From positions 1 to 29,943 of the IMG/VR virus record IMGVR_UViG_3300032304_000185: a stretch of DNA of 29,943 nt; one strand, written 5' to 3'. Below, one piece after another: positions 29,173 to 29,943 of the stretch. The position numbers and the translations under genes are program-made. This stretch comes from a virus. The notes below the pieces were generated by a model. It was not told the DNA's origin. It saw only the letters and a program-made list of their open reading frames with translations, and made no database searches. Numbering within the stretch: position 1 is the stretch's first letter; every line of letters starts with the position of its first letter.

Positions 29173-29943
29173 TTAACCCCAGACGCGACAAGCCATCTGC
29201 GGACGAATTGTGTTGAAACCGTACAGAACGTCAATACGGCAAGGCAGACGGTCGTTGTTGATGTCGTACTGGCGCACGACACGCAACGAAATACCGTTAT
29301 GCACTGCGCGAGCAGCCATATCAACACCCTGCGGCAGCAAAAGGTCAGCCGTAGCAAACGTGATTGCGTCCTTGTGGTAGACCAAGTTCTGTGGGTATTG
29401 AGTTGAGGCAGTACCAACAAACACCACGGCTTTGCTAGTTGCAGGCAAAGTCAATACGGTTGCCAGAGCGTTGCTTGCTGAGTAAATTGGAGCAACAGTG
29501 ATGTTGCCAGCACCTGCACCACTCAAAGTCACATCAGCAGTAGCCACAAACTGGAACAAAGAGCCAGTTGACTCACGGGTCTGTGGGTTCACAGCAAAGC
29601 AGTCAGCCACGGTGAACACGTCGCCAATCTTGACAGTTGCGTTAGCACCAGCGCCGGTGATGGCGATGGTGGTTGCGCCTTCTGCCGTAACCGCTGCCGA
29701 AGTCGTGCCGCCGGTTGCAGTGCGCGAACCCGTTGTAAACTGCTTGATCGACTGAGACATATTGATCTCGTCAAAACCCAACACGCCAGTCCCCATCATG
29801 CCGTTCTTGAACTGCTTGCTGATGGTATCCGTTGGGTTAAACAGACCTTTCATGCCTTCAACAAGACCAGCGTTTGCAGCGGGGTTAACCGTTGCATAAC
29901 GTGGGGACATTACAGCAGCGTTTTCGTTTAGCTTCTGTTGAGC
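29173..29943 (-). CDS. Major coat protein, P22 gp5-like (5' end cut by window)
   Basis: The frame is open to the right edge: AQQKLNENAAVMSPRYATV precedes VNPAANAGLVEGMKGLFNP and TISKQFKNGMMGTGVLGFDE, typical of P22-type coat proteins. The middle has a beta-rich inserted domain (GATTIAITGAGANATVKIGD) like the I-domain/telokin-like part, and the C-terminus ends GFNTIRPQMACRVWG. The true start is beyond the window. Together with gp4- and gp10-like genes it confirms the P22-like capsid and tail system. Confidence 0.9.
   Translation of the reverse strand, partial: AQQKLNENAAVMSPRYATVNPAANAGLVEGMKGLFNPTDTISKQFKNGMMGTGVLGFDEINMSQSIKQFTTGSRTATGGTTSAAVTAEGATTIAITGAGANATVKIGDVFTVADCFAVNPQTRESTGSLFQFVATADVTLSGAGAGNITVAPIYSASNALATVLTLPATSKAVVFVGTASTQYPQNLVYHKDAITFATADLLLPQGVDMAARAVHNGISLRVVRQYDINNDRLPCRIDVLYGFNTIRPQMACRVWG

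Overview
The window reads as most of the genome of a P22-like, short-tailed tailed phage (Caudoviricetes, podovirus morphology). Diagnostic genes are a P22 gp1-type portal, a gp5-type coat, a gp4-type tail accessory factor, a gp10-type DNA stabilization protein and a gp7-like DNA transfer protein. They sit with terminase subunits, an endolysin/holin lysis cassette and a phage replication/recombination block. The base composition is balanced. The gene families are those I associate with environmental, freshwater-type proteobacterial phages, but that host assignment is inference. I see no tRNA gene, rRNA, CRISPR array, integrase or transposase. Apart from the coding-dense blocks, no stretch longer than about 160 bases lacks a gene.

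Layout. Bases 1-9936 are on the minus strand. Read in the direction of transcription (right to left) they are: Cro-like repressor, prim-pol/AAA replicase, a spacer full of GTTACG repeats, terS, a GC-rich spacer, terL, three tiny basic proteins, portal, a ferritin/Dps-like small protein, two tail/fibre proteins, and a large fibre protein with tandem LamG-like domains that runs off the left edge. Bases 9937-10048 are a divergent promoter/operator region. Bases 10049-17340 are on the plus strand and form one tightly overlapping early operon. It encodes an unknown 84-aa protein, a membrane peptide, a Sak4-like ATPase, an unknown 134-aa protein, a DUF669-type SSB, a Cas4-like nuclease, a C5 cytosine methyltransferase (frameshifted), a DEAD/DEAH helicase, a VRR-NUC nuclease and about seven small accessory proteins. 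Bases 17269-29943 are minus strand again. Read right to left they are: coat (cut by the right edge), two small virion proteins, gp4-like, gp10-like, two fibre/tail proteins, a cupin, gp7-like and two large candidate ejection proteins, small proteins, a metallophosphoesterase, then the lysis cassette (membrane proteins, GH108 endolysin, HNH-AP2 endonuclease, three-TM holin). The two ends of the window both lie in one leftward late block and would join as fibre - (scaffold?) - coat, so the molecule is probably circularly permuted.

How it works together. The divergent Cro switch probably sets early-rightward against leftward transcription. The prim-pol replicase plus the Sak4/SSB/Cas4-like/helicase/VRR-NUC set supplies replication and recombination. 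The terminase, portal and coat package DNA; gp4 and gp10 close the portal; the ejection proteins and fibres deliver DNA; the endolysin and holin release progeny.

Most noteworthy points: (1) a second reading frame stays open along the entire methyltransferase gene and looks like a real or conserved overlapping protein, and one extra C in a C7 run breaks both frames; (2) a helically phased array of GTTACG hexamers flanks and enters terS, a candidate packaging or replication site; (3) a translationally coupled HNH-AP2 gene sits inside the lysis cassette; (4) a cupin sits inside the tail/ejection module.
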